Virus record (IMG/VR): IMGVR_UViG_3300030328_003676
Location: 1 to 22,166 of that record
Strand: one strand, 5' to 3'
Source of the DNA: a virus
Length of the DNA stretch: 22,166 bases
The notes below the pieces were generated by a model. That model saw only the letters and a program-made list of their open reading frames with translations. It was not told the DNA's origin and ran no database searches. A program made the position numbers and the translations under genes. This document shows, one piece after another, positions 11,060 through 17,046 of this stretch (position 1 is its first letter; every line of letters starts with the position of its first letter).

Positions 11060-11478
11060 CACGAATAAATCTAGTGCCTGTTGGAGAGTTAGCAGACCAA
11101 CATTTAGTAGCAGAATATCGAGAGATATTTATGGTAGGAAGTGCCTTACAGCGCTCTCTTGCTTCGCCTAATTGGGAGAAGAATAAAAAGAGTATACCTA
11201 CTAAGTTTTGCTTAAATACAGGTCATGTGAAGTTTTTTTACGATAAAGGCAAGTATCTAAACGATAGGTATTTACTTTTAGTAGAAGAAATGAAGAAAAG
11301 GGGTATGAAACCAAACCCAGACAGAAAATTTAAAAAAGAACAATGGCCAGATGAATTATATAAAGACTGGAACCCTACTGATAGAGATTTAGTAATAATT
11401 AGACAGAGGCTACAAGAAAAAATAGATATGAAACCAGAGTGGTATAAATGGAGTGATAATGGCGAAACCAGAGTATAA
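11056..11478 (+). CDS. denV: pyrimidine dimer DNA glycosylase (T4 endonuclease V type, 140 aa)
   Basis: The enzyme flips out and removes UV-induced cyclobutane pyrimidine dimers and then nicks the abasic site. The start MTRINLVPVGELADQHLVAE and YRE give the catalytic Thr2 (after Met removal the N-terminal nucleophile), Arg3, His16, Arg22 and Glu23. The end EKIDMKPEWYKW matches the Trp-Tyr-Lys motif of T4 DenV that contacts the dimer. The length (140) is close to T4's 138. Position 26 is Met instead of the Arg of T4, as I recall for some other homologs. A sunlit surface-water habitat is consistent with keeping this gene. Confidence 0.95.
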   Translation: MTRINLVPVGELADQHLVAEYREIFMVGSALQRSLASPNWEKNKKSIPTKFCLNTGHVKFFYDKGKYLNDRYLLLVEEMKKRGMKPNPDRKFKKEQWPDELYKDWNPTDRDLVIIRQRLQEKIDMKPEWYKWSDNGETRV

Positions 11479-11779
11479 ATTCGGTGAAGATAGAATAATA
11501 ACTAAGTTAAAAACTTATATAGATTCAACTTATAGTAAGCATTATAGTTCTGGTAAAATACAGTCAACTGAAGTTATTTTTGATGCAGAACATGGAGAAA
11601 GTTTTTGCATAGGAAATATAATGAAGTATGCTCAAAGATATGGTAAAAAAGACGGCAGAAATATAAAAGATTTATTTAAAATTATTCACTATGCCATCAT
11701 ACTGCTAGGAAAGATAGCGGAGGAAGAAGAAAGAGAATACAGAGAATATTTAGATGAACTACAGAAGGATAGTGATTAA
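11459..11779 (+). CDS. DUF3310-like phage protein (106 aa)
   Basis: The pattern HYSSGKIQSTEVI, then GESFCIGNIMKYAQRYGKKD and DLFKIIHYAIILLGK follows the DUF3310 family, a small helical phage protein often encoded near nucleotide metabolism genes and called a nucleotide kinase in some annotations without clear proof. The acidic, coiled tail extends about 20 residues. The ATG at 11459 has GGAG 5 nt upstream. It overlaps denV by 20 nt. Confidence 0.8.
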   Translation: MAKPEYKFGEDRIITKLKTYIDSTYSKHYSSGKIQSTEVIFDAEHGESFCIGNIMKYAQRYGKKDGRNIKDLFKIIHYAIILLGKIAEEEEREYREYLDELQKDSD

Positions 11780-11871
11780 TGAATAGTACAGATTCAATGG
11801 TTTTAGTATTTTTATCATCAATCGCTTTATGTACGGTATTTTGGTTTATATTAACAACACTAATACATTAA
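11779..11871 (+). CDS. tiny single-span membrane protein (30 aa)
   Basis: The start overlaps the previous stop codon (TAATG), with AAGGA about 9 nt before it. Residues 7-29 form one membrane span (MVLVFLSSIALCTVFWFILT). The function is unknown. Confidence 0.6.
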   Translation: MNSTDSMVLVFLSSIALCTVFWFILTTLIH

Positions 11872-11872
11872 T

Positions 11873-12571
11873 ATGGCAACAAGAGGAATTAGAAAAAAGG
11901 CAGGAGAAAAATTAGACGAGGCAAACCTAACTAGGGTATCAGCATTACTTAATCAAGATAATCCGATAACTAAGAAGGAAGCCTGTGAGATGCTAAACAT
12001 AAGTTATAATACTACGAGATTAAGTAGAATATTAAACGAACACAATGACACAGTATCTTACCGAGAAACAAGAAAATCTCATAATAGAGGTAAAAAAGCC
12101 ACAACTTTAGAAATTAAAGAGGCTATTGAATCTTATCTGAATGGTGAAACCATATCAGATATAGCAAAAAGATTATTTAGAAGCACTACATTTGTTAAAA
12201 ATATATTAGACAAGGTAGGAGTTCCAGAAAAATTGCCCAAAACAAAAAGAAAAGGCCCAGCCTACTTACCAGAGGAGTGTGTAAGTGATATCTTTGAAGA
12301 AGGGCAAAAAGTATGGGCAGCGAATTATCATGCTCCAGCTATAATTAAAAAGAAATATACTAAAGAATATCAGGATAGCAATCCAGGCATTAGGTATACA
12401 AACTATGAAGAAAAATATGGCTGTAGTTTATACAGTATTTGGGTAATTGAAGGAGAAGCTGAATGGAATGACCAATTTGGATTCATAACAGGTGGTTTCA
12501 ATGCACATCAATTAGCCTATGATTTAGGAAGTTTAAAGCATTTAGAAGAATACGGCATTAAACTCGGATAA
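11873..12571 (+). CDS. HTH DNA-binding regulator-like protein (232 aa)
   Basis: At least two helix-turn-helix-like units are visible. One at about 32-58 reads ITKKEACEMLNISYNTTRLS, and one at about 80-115 reads ATTLEIKEAIESYLNGETIS followed by DIAKRLFRSTTFVKNILDKVG. The C-terminal half (about 130-232) is aromatic and probably a separate effector or oligomerisation domain. The pattern resembles large phage transcription regulators or origin-binding proteins, but no exact family is recognised. No clear ribosome binding site precedes the ATG; the start lies 1 nt after the previous stop, so reinitiation is possible. Confidence 0.7.
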   Translation: MATRGIRKKAGEKLDEANLTRVSALLNQDNPITKKEACEMLNISYNTTRLSRILNEHNDTVSYRETRKSHNRGKKATTLEIKEAIESYLNGETISDIAKRLFRSTTFVKNILDKVGVPEKLPKTKRKGPAYLPEECVSDIFEEGQKVWAANYHAPAIIKKKYTKEYQDSNPGIRYTNYEEKYGCSLYSIWVIEGEAEWNDQFGFITGGFNAHQLAYDLGSLKHLEEYGIKLG

Positions 12572-12582
12572 AGGAAAAACAT

Positions 12583-12846
12583 ATGGGACTATGGATAGTC
12601 ATAGCTTCTGCATTTATTACTACTTGGATTATGATGGTATATCGTACATGGTCTATTAGTATGTTTATGATAGAAATAAAACAACCTGAAAATCTAATGA
12701 TAAAACATAGAATTTTAGGGTTTATTATTTATTCGTTTTGCATGACACTATTGGTGCCATTTATACCACAGGTAGCAGTAAGTAATAGAGCTAGAAAGAG
12801 TTTTTGTTTATCTTATGTAAAAGCAATAACAAAGGAAGAAAAATGA
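12583..12846 (+). CDS. two-span membrane protein (87 aa)
   Basis: Two hydrophobic segments, about 3-28 (LWIVIASAFITTWIMMVY) and 46-68 (ILGFIIYSFCMTLLVPFIPQ), separated by a polar loop, with a basic tail. AAAGGAAA lies before the ATG. A holin-like topology is possible, but the context (regulators) gives no support. The function is unknown. Confidence 0.7.
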   Translation: MGLWIVIASAFITTWIMMVYRTWSISMFMIEIKQPENLMIKHRILGFIIYSFCMTLLVPFIPQVAVSNRARKSFCLSYVKAITKEEK

Positions 12847-13043
12847 GACAACAAATAAAGCAAGCCCTTATACTGGGCTATAAAGGTGAAATAGCTAGAG
12901 CCAATGCTAATATAGAAGTATATATGCGAGAGCCCGTAGGTATTGGAGAACACCCAGACATAATAGCTGCAATAGATTCTGAAATAGAAAAAGCAGCGCA
13001 TGCTCAAGAAAAGCTAGAGTATGTAGAAGATTTGGTAGATTGA
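12843..13043 (+). CDS. conserved small phage protein (66 aa)
   Basis: The frame opens at 12804, but the ATG at 12843 overlaps the previous stop (ATGA) and is preceded by GGAAGAAA. The protein is helical with a central conserved-looking stretch ANIEVYMREPVGIGEHPDII and a coiled second helix. I recall similar short proteins with GIGEHPDI from many phages, all of unknown function. It probably dimerises through the helices. Confidence 0.75.
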   Translation: MRQQIKQALILGYKGEIARANANIEVYMREPVGIGEHPDIIAAIDSEIEKAAHAQEKLEYVEDLVD

Positions 13044-13195
13044 TGATTCATTCACCAAAAGAAGTAAAGACAAAACTAAATGGATTAAGAACCTATTTAA
13101 AAATGAACTTGGGGCAACCCGTAACTCAAAATACGATTGACCAATGTAATCAATTTATTACTGAAATAGAGGCGGAACTCACCCCCGAAAAATAG
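13043..13195 (+). CDS. hypothetical protein (50 aa)
   Basis: The ATG overlaps the stop of the previous gene by one base (TGATG). The protein is helical and polar, with one Cys (TIDQCNQF). Its last codons lie inside the conserved upstream part of the next promoter (AAAAATAG ends the gene). The function is unknown. Confidence 0.65.
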   Translation: MIHSPKEVKTKLNGLRTYLKMNLGQPVTQNTIDQCNQFITEIEAELTPEK

Positions 13196-13198
13196 TTC

Positions 13199-13227
13199 TT
13201 GACCTCGCACTCAAAATTTAGTATAAT
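13199..13227 (+). promoter_or_regulatory. promoter, cassette type, leaderless
   Basis: TTGACC (13199-13204), a 17-bp spacer with CGCACTCAAAATTTAG, and TATAAT (13222-13227), preceded by AAAAATAGTTCTTGAC (13188-13203). The ATG at 13234 begins 6 nt after the -10 box. Confidence 0.9.
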
Positions 13228-13233
13228 ATAAAT

Positions 13234-13641
13234 ATGAGTGATAGATTTTATTTTCAACAACAACAAAGAAGGAGAAGAAAGATGGCATGGACTGACGAAA
13301 GCAAAGCAGAAGCCGTTGAACTATACACAGAAGCAGAACCAACTCCAGAAACAAGTATGGAGATTGTTAAAGATATAGCTGACCAATTAGGAGAAAGCCC
13401 TAATGGAGTTAGAATGATTTTAACTAAAGCTGGTGTATATGTCAAGAAAGCTCCTGCAACAGGTTCCGCTAAATCATCAACAGGTGGTGGCGGTTCTAGA
13501 GTAAGCAAAGCAGACTCACAGCAAACTTTAAAGGATGCTCTGAGCGACGCTGGACAAGATATTGATGAGGACATCATTGATAAATTGACTGGTAAAGCTG
13601 CTGTTTATTTTGCAGGTGTTATTAACGCAATAAACAATTAA
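13234..13641 (+). CDS. Myb/HTH-like DNA-binding protein with two possible starts (135 or 119 aa)
   Basis: From the internal ATG at 13282 the protein reads MAWTDESKAEAVELYTEAEP and then a unit ending DQLGESPNGVRMILTKAGVY, the same repeat as at 676-987 and 17047-17775. A flexible Ser/Gly linker (STGGGGS, about residue 90 of the long form) joins it to a small acidic helical C-terminal domain. Two starts are supported: the ATG at 13234 fits leaderless initiation from the promoter at 13199-13227, and the ATG at 13282 has a strong AAGGAGA upstream. The long form adds 16 residues rich in Gln and Arg. Both may be made. Confidence 0.78.
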   Translation: MSDRFYFQQQQRRRRKMAWTDESKAEAVELYTEAEPTPETSMEIVKDIADQLGESPNGVRMILTKAGVYVKKAPATGSAKSSTGGGGSRVSKADSQQTLKDALSDAGQDIDEDIIDKLTGKAAVYFAGVINAINN

Positions 13642-13649
13642 TTATACTG

Positions 13650-13687
13650 CCGTTACTACGAAGAAAGAGTTTTCTTAATAGTAATGG
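13650..13687 (+). promoter_or_regulatory. hairpin overlapping the next ribosome binding site
   Basis: CCGTTACT (13650-13657) pairs with AGTAATGG (13680-13687, one G-U), and AAGAAA (13661-13666) with TTTCTT (13671-13676). The GG at its end is part of the GGAG (13686-13689) before the GTG at 13697, so folding would hide the site. No T-run follows, so it controls translation or mRNA stability rather than ending transcription. Confidence 0.65.
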
Positions 13688-13696
13688 AGTATATTA

Positions 13697-13966
13697 GTGA
13701 AAAAAGAAGAGTTCAAAACTCAAGTAAACAACTGTGGAGACGCAGTAATAACATACAGAAGCACAAATTCTAAAAAGATAAAGTATAATGTATGTACCCT
13801 AGACTTTAATAATAAGTATATTCAGGACAAAAAGAATAGAGCTAAAGAAGCAGACGATACTGTTTTACTATTTTGCTGGGACACAGATTCATATAGGTTA
13901 TTAAAACCTGAAAATGTGACCAGCATAGTCCCACTAAGCGCAATGCTAAGAGGGAGAAAGAAATGA
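13697..13966 (+). CDS. hypothetical protein (89 aa)
   Basis: The start is a GTG behind a GGAG partly held in the hairpin at 13650-13687. The protein is strand-rich (GDAVITYRSTNSKKIKYNVC) with WDTDSYRLLKPENVTSIVPL near the end, suggesting a small beta fold such as an OB or SH3-like domain. It lies before the PC4-like gene (ATGA overlap), so a role in nucleic acid binding is possible but unproven. Confidence 0.7.
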   Translation: MKKEEFKTQVNNCGDAVITYRSTNSKKIKYNVCTLDFNNKYIQDKKNRAKEADDTVLLFCWDTDSYRLLKPENVTSIVPLSAMLRGRKK

Positions 13967-14265
13967 AAATATACGAAGCACCAGAGGTGTATGAAAAGTT
14001 AATATCTGAAAATGCAGATGGTACAGAACAAGTTAAACTAACAATTAACGAATTTCGGGGTGTAGAATATTTACACCTTAGAAAATACTATTTAGACTTT
14101 GAAGGAGACTTTAAGCCTAGTAAGGACGGCGTAGCCATGTCCCTTGATTTCCAAAACTCTCGAGCATTATTCGAGGGGTTAGTAGAGATTTTATCTCTAG
14201 CAGAAGCAAAGGGTATCTTAGAGTCTCAGTTCAAAGATATTTTAGATGAAATTTACCTTACCTAA
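13963..14265 (+). CDS. PC4/YdbC-like single-stranded DNA-binding protein (100 aa)
   Basis: The stretch VKLTINEFRGVEYLHLRKYY followed by LDFEGDFKPSKDGVAMSLDF fits the PC4 fold: strands with a conserved R-G, an R-x-Y-Y motif, a P-[ST]-K-x-G turn, then a C-terminal helix (RALFEGLVEILSLAEA). PC4-type proteins bind single-stranded DNA as dimers. Its place ahead of the ligase and replication genes fits a helper in replication or late transcription. It overlaps the preceding gene by 4 nt. The family call rests on pattern only. Confidence 0.7.
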   Translation: MKIYEAPEVYEKLISENADGTEQVKLTINEFRGVEYLHLRKYYLDFEGDFKPSKDGVAMSLDFQNSRALFEGLVEILSLAEAKGILESQFKDILDEIYLT

Positions 14266-14274
14266 ATTTAGTTC

Positions 14275-14303
14275 TTGACTTCGCACTTATTTTTTGTTAT
14301 AAT
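14275..14303 (+). promoter_or_regulatory. promoter of ligase part 1, cassette type, leaderless
   Basis: TTGACT (14275-14280), a 17-bp spacer with CGCACTTATTTTTTG, and TATAAT (14298-14303). The ATG at 14310 begins 6 nt after the -10 box. Confidence 0.9.
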
Positions 14304-14309
14304 ATATTA

Positions 14310-15257
14310 ATGGAAAATATAAAAGCACTTTTAAGAAGGGCAGCAATGGCTTACTACAATGGTAAGCCTATCATGTCTGACGAAGAATTTGATAGTCTTG
14401 CAGAGTTACATAACTTTGAAGAGGTCGGAACTACTGATGGTAGAATTCCTCATGCCTATCCTATGTATTCTTTACAAAAAGTGTTTTCCACTGACCTCAA
14501 TAGCAACCCCCTTAAATCTTACGCATCGGGAGTAACAGTTACTCCTAAGCTAGATGGTGCTGCTGTCGCTATAACCTATGTAAATGGGGAATTTCGCAGA
14601 GCATTGACAAGAGGAGATGGCAAAAAGGGACTAGACATTAGTAATCATATGAAAACGCTAGTTCCAAATAGACTTACTTCCCCTGTGCCATCGTTATTGC
14701 AAATAACAGGAGAAGTAGTCGCCCCAAAAACTATTAAGAACGCAAGAAATTATGCCGCAGGAGCCTTGAATCTAAAAAGCACAACGGAATTTGTTAGTCG
14801 AGAACTCATCTTTATAGCACATAACTCTGAACCCTATGTAAACGACAGCTATGCAAACGCTATGGCTGAATTACGTGATACGTTAGGTTTTGATACCGTG
14901 CTCGACAGTGACTGGACAAAATACCCTCACGACGGGGTGGTTTTTAGAATTGACAGCTATAAGGACTTTGAGAAATTTGGTCATACTTCTCGCCACCCTA
15001 GAGGAGCATATGCTCTGAAAGAAAGGCAAGAAGGAGTTATCACAACATTAGTTGATGTTAAATGGCAAGTTGGTAAGTCTGGAGTTGTTGCTCCTGTAGG
15101 TATTTTAGAGCCTACAGAGATTGATGGCGCTGTAGTTAGTAGAGCAACTTTACATAACATGGCACATATAGAGGGGTTAGATTTAGAAATAGGCTGCTTA
15201 GTAGAAGTTATACGAAGCGGAGAAATAATACCAAGAATAGTAAGGAGAGTGGATTAA
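14310..15257 (+). CDS. ligA: NAD-dependent DNA ligase, adenylation and OB part (315 aa)
   Basis: This is the catalytic half of a bacterial-type NAD ligase, which seals nicks using NAD. A short Ia-like region has AYYNGKPIMSDEEFDSL (about 14-30), the NMN-binding pattern. The nucleotidyltransferase core has the active lysine K80 in TPKLDGAA, R101 in LTRGDG, E135 in ITGEVV, D208 in PHDGVV and K251 in VKWQVGKSG. The OB fold follows (about 258-312), ending SGEIIPRI. The chain stops there: zinc finger, HhH and BRCT domains are on the gene at 16267-17028. It is leaderless behind its own promoter. T5 also has a two-gene NAD ligase, a precedent for function in pieces. Confidence 0.93.
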   Translation: MENIKALLRRAAMAYYNGKPIMSDEEFDSLAELHNFEEVGTTDGRIPHAYPMYSLQKVFSTDLNSNPLKSYASGVTVTPKLDGAAVAITYVNGEFRRALTRGDGKKGLDISNHMKTLVPNRLTSPVPSLLQITGEVVAPKTIKNARNYAAGALNLKSTTEFVSRELIFIAHNSEPYVNDSYANAMAELRDTLGFDTVLDSDWTKYPHDGVVFRIDSYKDFEKFGHTSRHPRGAYALKERQEGVITTLVDVKWQVGKSGVVAPVGILEPTEIDGAVVSRATLHNMAHIEGLDLEIGCLVEVIRSGEIIPRIVRRVD

Positions 15258-15862
15258 TGGCAAATCATGTATATTTTAATGTAAATGTAAAAACAAACGA
15301 CCCAAAAGTAGAGAAAGCTTTTGAAGAAGTAATGGTTATGGAGGAAATAACTAGACCTTTCTATGCCTCAGAGGACACTTATACTGTAAAAGAGCTAATA
15401 GATATTGATAGACTTGCATTTATGCCTAAAGGCAAGTATGATAGCGATGATTATTTAGAGAACTCATGGGATTATTATGTGAATAATGTAGGAGCTAAGT
15501 GGTGTCATATAGAAGATGTAGACCACGATAACCTTTTCTTTTCAGGGTATTCTGCTTGGTCACCCCCCATTCAATTAATAGAAAACCTACAAAATTACCT
15601 AGAAGGTTATGGAGAGGTTTCTATAAGAATGACATATGATGATGAGGGGTGGTGTTTTGTAGGAGTAGCTAATGGAGAGGGAGATTGTGAAGAACTCGAA
15701 GATAGTGATATAGATGGACTCCTTTTAGAAGAATTAGACTTAGAAGAACTACCAGACGATTGGGAAGATAATGAAGAAATTTTCAAAAAACTAGGAGATA
15801 TAGAACCACGAGAATGGCTTGAGAATAGAATATGTGAGTGGCAAGATGAAATCGACCTATAA
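15257..15862 (+). CDS. Api92/YubB ferredoxin-like domain protein (201 aa)
   Basis: The beginning (MANHVYFNVNVKTNDPKVEK) and the later GAKWCHIEDVDHDN, SAWSPPIQLIENL and GEVSIRMTYDDEG follow the DUF1281/Api92-type ferredoxin-like domain found in phages and plasmids. There the W-C and S-x-W-S-P-P motifs are typical. The C-terminal third is very acidic (EELDLEELPDDWEDNEE). The function of the family is unknown. It starts in the ligase stop codon (TAATG) and sits between the ligase halves. Confidence 0.7.
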   Translation: MANHVYFNVNVKTNDPKVEKAFEEVMVMEEITRPFYASEDTYTVKELIDIDRLAFMPKGKYDSDDYLENSWDYYVNNVGAKWCHIEDVDHDNLFFSGYSAWSPPIQLIENLQNYLEGYGEVSIRMTYDDEGWCFVGVANGEGDCEELEDSDIDGLLLEELDLEELPDDWEDNEEIFKKLGDIEPREWLENRICEWQDEIDL

Positions 15863-16233
15863 TGGCTAGTATAGGAAAGTATAATCCTACATACTTTGAA
15901 AATCACCCAGAGGAAAAAGAAAGAGAGGGTGTTCTATACGGAATTATCCTAGTAAATAGAAAAACATTTGAACGAGAATGTATTAAAGTAGGAATTGCTT
16001 CAGGGAAGGACTGGAGACACATTGTAAAGCGTAGTAGAGGGTTTAAAGGATACGATATCCGTATTCAAAGAACTTGGACTGATACTCTTTATCATGTGTG
16101 GATACAAGAACAGTATTTACATGAAATTTATAAAGATGACAAATATGAACCAAAAATCAAGTTTGGAGGTCATACAGAGTGTTTCAAAATTAATTCGTTG
16201 ATTCTCTCGGACTTCCCCAAAAATAATTCTTGA
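15862..16233 (+). CDS. GIY-YIG-like nuclease, putative homing endonuclease (123 aa)
   Basis: The order of motifs fits the GIY-YIG superfamily: LYGIIL (25-30) for GIY, IKVGIA (41-46) for YIG, an Arg-rich stretch KRSRGF (56-61), a likely catalytic Glu (E83 in IQEQYLHEIY), and FGGHTECF near the end. The Tyr of the second motif is Val, so the call is tentative. Such genes are often mobile and sit beside or inside replication genes. Here it lies between the two ligase pieces. Its stop codon is inside the -35 box of the next promoter. Confidence 0.6.
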   Translation: MASIGKYNPTYFENHPEEKEREGVLYGIILVNRKTFERECIKVGIASGKDWRHIVKRSRGFKGYDIRIQRTWTDTLYHVWIQEQYLHEIYKDDKYEPKIKFGGHTECFKINSLILSDFPKNNS

Positions 16234-16258
16234 CATGGCACCTCAAATTTGATATAAT
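16230..16258 (+). promoter_or_regulatory. promoter of ligase part 2, cassette type, leaderless
   Basis: TTGACA (16230-16235), a 17-bp spacer with GGCACCTCAAATTTG, and TATAAT (16253-16258), preceded by AAAAATAATTCTTGAC (one change from the common form). The ATG at 16267 starts 8 nt after the -10 box. Confidence 0.9.
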
Positions 16259-16266
16259 ATATATAA

Positions 16267-17028
16267 ATGGAAAAAGAATTGCAAATAATAACACCGCCAA
16301 CAAACTGTCCTATATGTGAATCAGTTTTAGAGTGGGAAAAAGACCAAATCTTTTGTTTTAATGCTAATTGTAGTGGTAAAACAAGTAAAAGAATGGAACA
16401 TTTTGCAAAGACTTTGAAAATAAAGGGGCTCGGCCCTAGAACAATAGAGAAATTAAGGATAGGTAATCTTTATGACCTCTACGAAATGAATCTTGATTTA
16501 ATGATAGATTTATTACAATCCGAGAAACTGGCAGTTAAACTGCACAGAGAGATTCAAGCTAGTAAGAAAGTTGATTTAGTAGACCTATTACCAGCCTTCT
16601 CAATTAAGTTGATTGGGACTACGGCTTCTCAAAAAGTATGTGAAAAGATAGACTCGCTTTTAGAGTTGAACGAGAAAGTATGTAGTGAAGCAGGACTAGG
16701 CCCGAAAGCAACAGAATATTTACTAGATTGGTACTATGACGAATTTACAGATGGTTATGATAGATTACCTTTTAGTTGGAAAACGACAGTTCAAAAACGA
16801 ACTGTAACTGAGACAAAAGGAACAGTATGCATAACAGGTAAGTTGAAAAGCTATCCAACAAAGGCAGCCGCAAATAACGTATTGGAAAAAATGGGCTACC
16901 TTGTAAAAAATAGTTTGACAAAAGATGTAACTATCTTAGTAAACGAAAGCGGAATTGAATCCGCAAAAACACAAGCAGCCCGAGAACGGGGTGTTCAAAT
17001 AATAACAAACCTAAAAACAATTTTATAA
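16267..17028 (+). CDS. ligB: NAD-dependent DNA ligase, zinc finger-HhH-BRCT part (253 aa)
   Basis: This is the C-terminal half of the split ligase. A four-cysteine zinc finger (C14, C17, C30, C35 in CPIC and CFNANC) is followed by helix-hairpin-helix elements (LKIKGLGPRTIEKL, about 50-63; further units to about 160) and a BRCT domain (about 180-253, TKGTVCITGKLKSYPTKAAA onward). These parts bind DNA around the nick; the adenylation and OB domains are on the gene at 14310-15257. The promoter at 16230-16258 makes this piece independently expressed, at probably similar strength because the promoters are alike. Confidence 0.92.
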   Translation: MEKELQIITPPTNCPICESVLEWEKDQIFCFNANCSGKTSKRMEHFAKTLKIKGLGPRTIEKLRIGNLYDLYEMNLDLMIDLLQSEKLAVKLHREIQASKKVDLVDLLPAFSIKLIGTTASQKVCEKIDSLLELNEKVCSEAGLGPKATEYLLDWYYDEFTDGYDRLPFSWKTTVQKRTVTETKGTVCITGKLKSYPTKAAANNVLEKMGYLVKNSLTKDVTILVNESGIESAKTQAARERGVQIITNLKTIL

Positions 17029-17046
17029 AAATTACGGAGAAAAAAC

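Noticed and set aside
15607-15906. Leftward serine-rich open frame over the Api92-like gene
   Set aside because: Serine runs are the antisense shadow of the acidic Glu/Asp tail of the rightward gene.
15257-16266. Intron (group I or II) between the ligase halves
   Set aside because: The gap holds two genes with normal stops, starts and ribosome binding sites, and a promoter feeds the second ligase part. No intron core or splice boundary was recognised, and the first half has a proper stop codon after the OB fold.
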